33,208 nt of DNA from Frankiales bacterium (lineage in GTDB: Bacteria > Actinomycetota > Actinomycetes > Mycobacteriales > SCTD01): positions 1-33,208 of the forward strand of contig JAODNQ010000133.1 of assembly GCA_025464695.1 (NCBI GenBank), written 5' to 3'. Below, one piece after another: positions 31,380-33,208 of this stretch. The notes beneath the pieces are model-generated. The model was not told the origin of the DNA. It searched no databases and worked only from the letters and a program-made list of their open reading frames with translations. The translations under genes and the position numbers were made by a program. Position 1 is the stretch's first letter, and each line of letters starts with the position of its first letter.

Positions 31380-31393
31380 GTCCGCCCGCAGCG
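31380..31393 (+). promoter_or_regulatory. Candidate ClgR binding site upstream of clpP1
   Basis: GTCCGC, 5 bases, GCG matches the ClgR consensus recalled from Streptomyces (GTTCGC-N5-GCG) with one mismatch. ClgR activates clpP1P2 in actinobacteria. It lies about 185 bases before the start codon. Confidence 0.45.
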
Positions 31394-31577
31394 AAACGGG
31401 GTCGTCGACGGGATGCTCTGTCCGAGGGCGGCGTTAGGGTCCACGACAGGCCAGTGGCACAGCCCCTCCGCGCTCCGGCGGCAGGGCGCTGACGACCAGC
31501 GGCACAGCTCGACGACCAGCCCGACGCGGCTGGCACCGACCGCGTGGACGACACGCAGAAGACCGAGGGCAGGCCCC

Positions 31578-32246
31578 GTGAGCCACACCGACCCCACCAG
31601 CGGACTCCTCGTCCCCAGCACCTACGGCAGCGCCTCCCCGCTGGCCCCGACCGCCCGCGGCGGTGAGCAGCTGGGCCTCGACGGCCAGGTGTACAACCGC
31701 CTGCTCAAGGAGCGGATCATCTTCCTCGGCACGGCGGTCATGGACGAGATGGCCAACGCCATCTGCGCGCAGCTGCTGCTGCTCGCCGCCGAGGACCCCG
31801 AGCGCGACATCTTCCTGTACATCAACAGCCCGGGCGGCTCGGTCTCGGCCGGTCTCGCCATCTACGACACCATGCAGTTCATCAAGAACGACGTCGCCAC
31901 GGTCGGCCTGGGCCTCGCCGCCTCCATGGGGCAGTTCCTGCTCTGCGCCGGCGCGAAGGGCAAGCGCTACGTGACGCCGCACGCCCGCGTGATGATGCAC
32001 CAGCCCTCCGGCGGCATCGGCGGCACCGCGGCCGACATCGCCATCCAGGCGGAGCAGATGATGTTCACGCGTCGGGTCCTGCAGGAGCGCATCGCGTTCC
32101 ACACCGGCCAGACGTACGAGAAGATCGAGGAGGACTCCGACCGCGACCGCTGGTTCACGGCGGAGGAGGCCAAGGAGTACGGCTTCGTCGACCACGTCGT
32201 CAGTGGAGCCACCCAGGTGCCGTCCGGCGCCGGCACCCGGTCCTAG
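31578..32246 (+). CDS. clpP1: ATP-dependent Clp protease proteolytic subunit 1
   Basis: The 222-residue serine peptidase subunit has its catalytic triad at S116 ([12 protein letters not shown]), H141 (HARVMMHQP) and D190 (DSDRDRWF). [19 protein letters not shown] forms the substrate groove. Start GTG 31578 follows a GGGCAGG site. The N-terminal 35 residues look like a propeptide. Nineteen bases separate it from clpP2. In actinobacteria the two form a mixed double ring that works with ClpX or ClpC. Confidence 0.95.
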   Translation: MSHTDPTSGLLVPSTYGSASPLAPTARGGEQLGLDGQVYNRLLKERIIFLGTAVMDEMANAICAQLLLLAAEDPERDIFLYINSPGGSVSAGLAIYDTMQFIKNDVATVGLGLAASMGQFLLCAGAKGKRYVTPHARVMMHQPSGGIGGTAADIAIQAEQMMFTRRVLQERIAFHTGQTYEKIEEDSDRDRWFTAEEAKEYGFVDHVVSGATQVPSGAGTRS

Positions 32247-32264
32247 GCAGAGGAGCCCCCGACC

Positions 32265-32900
32265 ATGAGCTTTTCTGAGCCCACGAACTACACGATCCCG
32301 ATCGTCATCGAGCAGACCTCCCGCGGGGAGCGCTCGTTCGACATCTACAGCCGGCTCCTCAAGGAGCGGATCATCTTCCTCGGCACGCCCGTCGACGACG
32401 GCGTGGCGAACGTGATCATGGCGCAGCTGCTGCACCTCGAGTCCGAGGACCCGGACCGTGACATCAGCATCTACATCAACAGCCCGGGTGGTTCGTTCAC
32501 CGCGCTGACCGCCATCTACGACACGATGCAGTTCGTCAAGCCCGAGATCCAGACGATCTGCATGGGCCAGGCGGCCTCCGCCGCGGCCGTCCTGCTCGCC
32601 GCCGGCACGAAGGGCAAGCGCCTCGCGCTGCAGCACGCCCGCGTGCTGATCCACCAGCCCAGCGGTGGCGGCGAGGGGCAGAGCTCCGACATCGAGATCC
32701 AGGCGCGCGAGATCCTGCGCATGCGCGACCTGCTCGAGAAGATGCTCTCGGACCACACCGGCCAGGACCTCGCGAAGGTCCGCAAGGACCTCGACCGCGA
32801 CAAGATCCTCACGGCCGCCGAGGCGCTGGAGTACGGGATCATCGACGAGGTCGTCAGCACCCGCAAGGTCGTCAAGGTCGGCGGCGCGGCCGGCCGCTAG
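32265..32900 (+). CDS. clpP2: ATP-dependent Clp protease proteolytic subunit 2
   Basis: The 211-residue product starts at ATG 32265 with GAGGAG upstream. The triad is S105 ([14 protein letters not shown]), H130 (HARVLIHQP) and D179 (DLDRDKIL). The [11 protein letters not shown] segment and the INSPGGS groove are shared with ClpP1. It is in an operon with clpP1. A hairpin lies between it and clpX. Confidence 0.95.
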   Translation: MSFSEPTNYTIPIVIEQTSRGERSFDIYSRLLKERIIFLGTPVDDGVANVIMAQLLHLESEDPDRDISIYINSPGGSFTALTAIYDTMQFVKPEIQTICMGQAASAAAVLLAAGTKGKRLALQHARVLIHQPSGGGEGQSSDIEIQAREILRMRDLLEKMLSDHTGQDLAKVRKDLDRDKILTAAEALEYGIIDEVVSTRKVVKVGGAAGR

Positions 32901-32910
32901 GTCGTTGTCC

Positions 32911-32967
32911 GCTCTCCGTGGACACGGAGGTCCGGGCCCCGGTCCGGCTCCGGTCCGCGGAGAGCGT
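32911..32967 (+). terminator. Long-loop hairpin between clpP2 and clpX
   Basis: CGCTCTCCG (32911-32919) pairs with CGGAGAGCG (32959-32967), with further GC-rich pairing possible inside the loop. It starts 10 bases after the clpP2 stop and may attenuate read-through to clpX. Confidence 0.45.
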
Positions 32968-33100
32968 GCCGATAGAGGCGCAGCACGGGACGGCACGACC
33001 CAGGCCGAGAACCTTCTCGGTGGCACATCCCAGGCGGTACCGTCGGGGCAGGCCGATCTCCGCTCTTCGGCGGGGGCGGATCGAGAGGGACGAGGTAGCG

Positions 33101-33208
33101 GTGGCACGCATCGGTGACGGCGGCGACCTGCTGAAGTGCTCGTTCTGCGGCAAGTCGCAGAAGCAGGTCAAGAAGCTGATCGCGGGCCCCGGGGTCTACA
33201 TCTGCGAC
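33101..33208 (+). CDS. clpX: ATP-dependent Clp protease ATP-binding subunit ClpX (partial, 5' end)
   Basis: Thirty-six codons are present from GTG 33101 to the window end. They begin the zinc-binding domain: [20 protein letters not shown] (C13 and C16), then YIC (third Cys). This is the C4 zinc module that selects substrates for the ClpX unfoldase. A GAGAGGGACGAGG site precedes the start. The AAA+ domain lies outside the window. Confidence 0.93.
   Translation, partial: MARIGDGGDLLKCSFCGKSQKQVKKLIAGPGVYICD

Noticed and set aside
31434..33107. Minus-strand frame of 557 codons
   Set aside because: It spans clpP1, clpP2 and their spacers in antisense; the plus-strand genes are certain.

Overview
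The window comes from a high-G+C actinobacterium. Coding regions have almost exclusively G or C at third positions (7 sampled A/T-poor lines run near 75% G+C; for example 46 of 60 bases at 8161-8220). The right end carries the typical actinobacterial order tRNA-Gly / tRNA-Pro / tig / clpP1 / clpP2 / clpX. The many SpoIIE-type phosphatases and universal stress proteins suggest a Kineosporiales- or Geodermatophilales-like soil or rock actinomycete. That placement is inference.

Layout. 1-11.1 kb is a stress- and signalling-flavoured chromosomal region. It holds the tail of a RibD-C/DHFR-like protein, a frameshifted GAF-SpoIIE phosphatase, two small Cys-containing proteins, a secreted FxLYD-like protein, a DHFR-family reductase, an Ala-rich coiled-coil protein, two small unknowns, a frameshifted tandem universal stress protein, a PAS-GGDEF-EAL c-di-GMP enzyme, methylglyoxal synthase, and a second GAF-SpoIIE phosphatase. 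11.4-12.9 kb (minus strand) is an ECF sigma factor with an overlapping membrane anti-sigma factor, resembling SigD/RsdA. 13.4-17.4 kb holds a Tat-exported DUF3500 protein, a decayed second copy of it, and then tatA-tatC-tatB, so a Tat substrate and its translocase are side by side. 17.4-18.9 kb (minus) encodes two exported proteins, a LAS-type peptidase-like protein and a DUF5666 protein. The DUF5666 gene and the ECF sigma gene, about 6 kb apart, share a nearly identical promoter-like motif with the same spacing, which points to a small regulon.

19,173-29,607 is a discrete integrative mobilizable element of about 10.4 kb inserted in the 3' half of a tRNA-Gly(TCC) gene. It is bounded by perfect 43-bp direct repeats, and the intact tRNA is rebuilt at the right end. 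From left to right it carries candidate integrase arm sites, a VapBC-like toxin-antitoxin pair, a GHKL ATPase fused to a PD-(D/E)XK nuclease-like domain (visibly lower in G+C than everything else), a convergent type ISP-like single-chain restriction-modification enzyme without a helicase, a candidate oriT, MobC, a relaxase with an apparent one-base frameshift, a tyrosine integrase, and a second pair of arm sites. There is no conjugation pore, replication gene or obvious excisionase. The element therefore looks like a hitch-hiking defence island, and the ATPase-nuclease fusion is the least familiar part of it.

29.6-33.2 kb is core chromosome: tRNA-Gly, tRNA-Pro, trigger factor, the two ClpP peptidases behind a candidate ClgR box, and the start of clpX, cut by the window edge.

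Three genes (SpoIIE phosphatase 1, the universal stress protein, the relaxase) each appear to lack one base, and in each case one extra G in a GG dinucleotide restores the full protein. Either these are true frameshifts or the assembly has a systematic G-deletion error.
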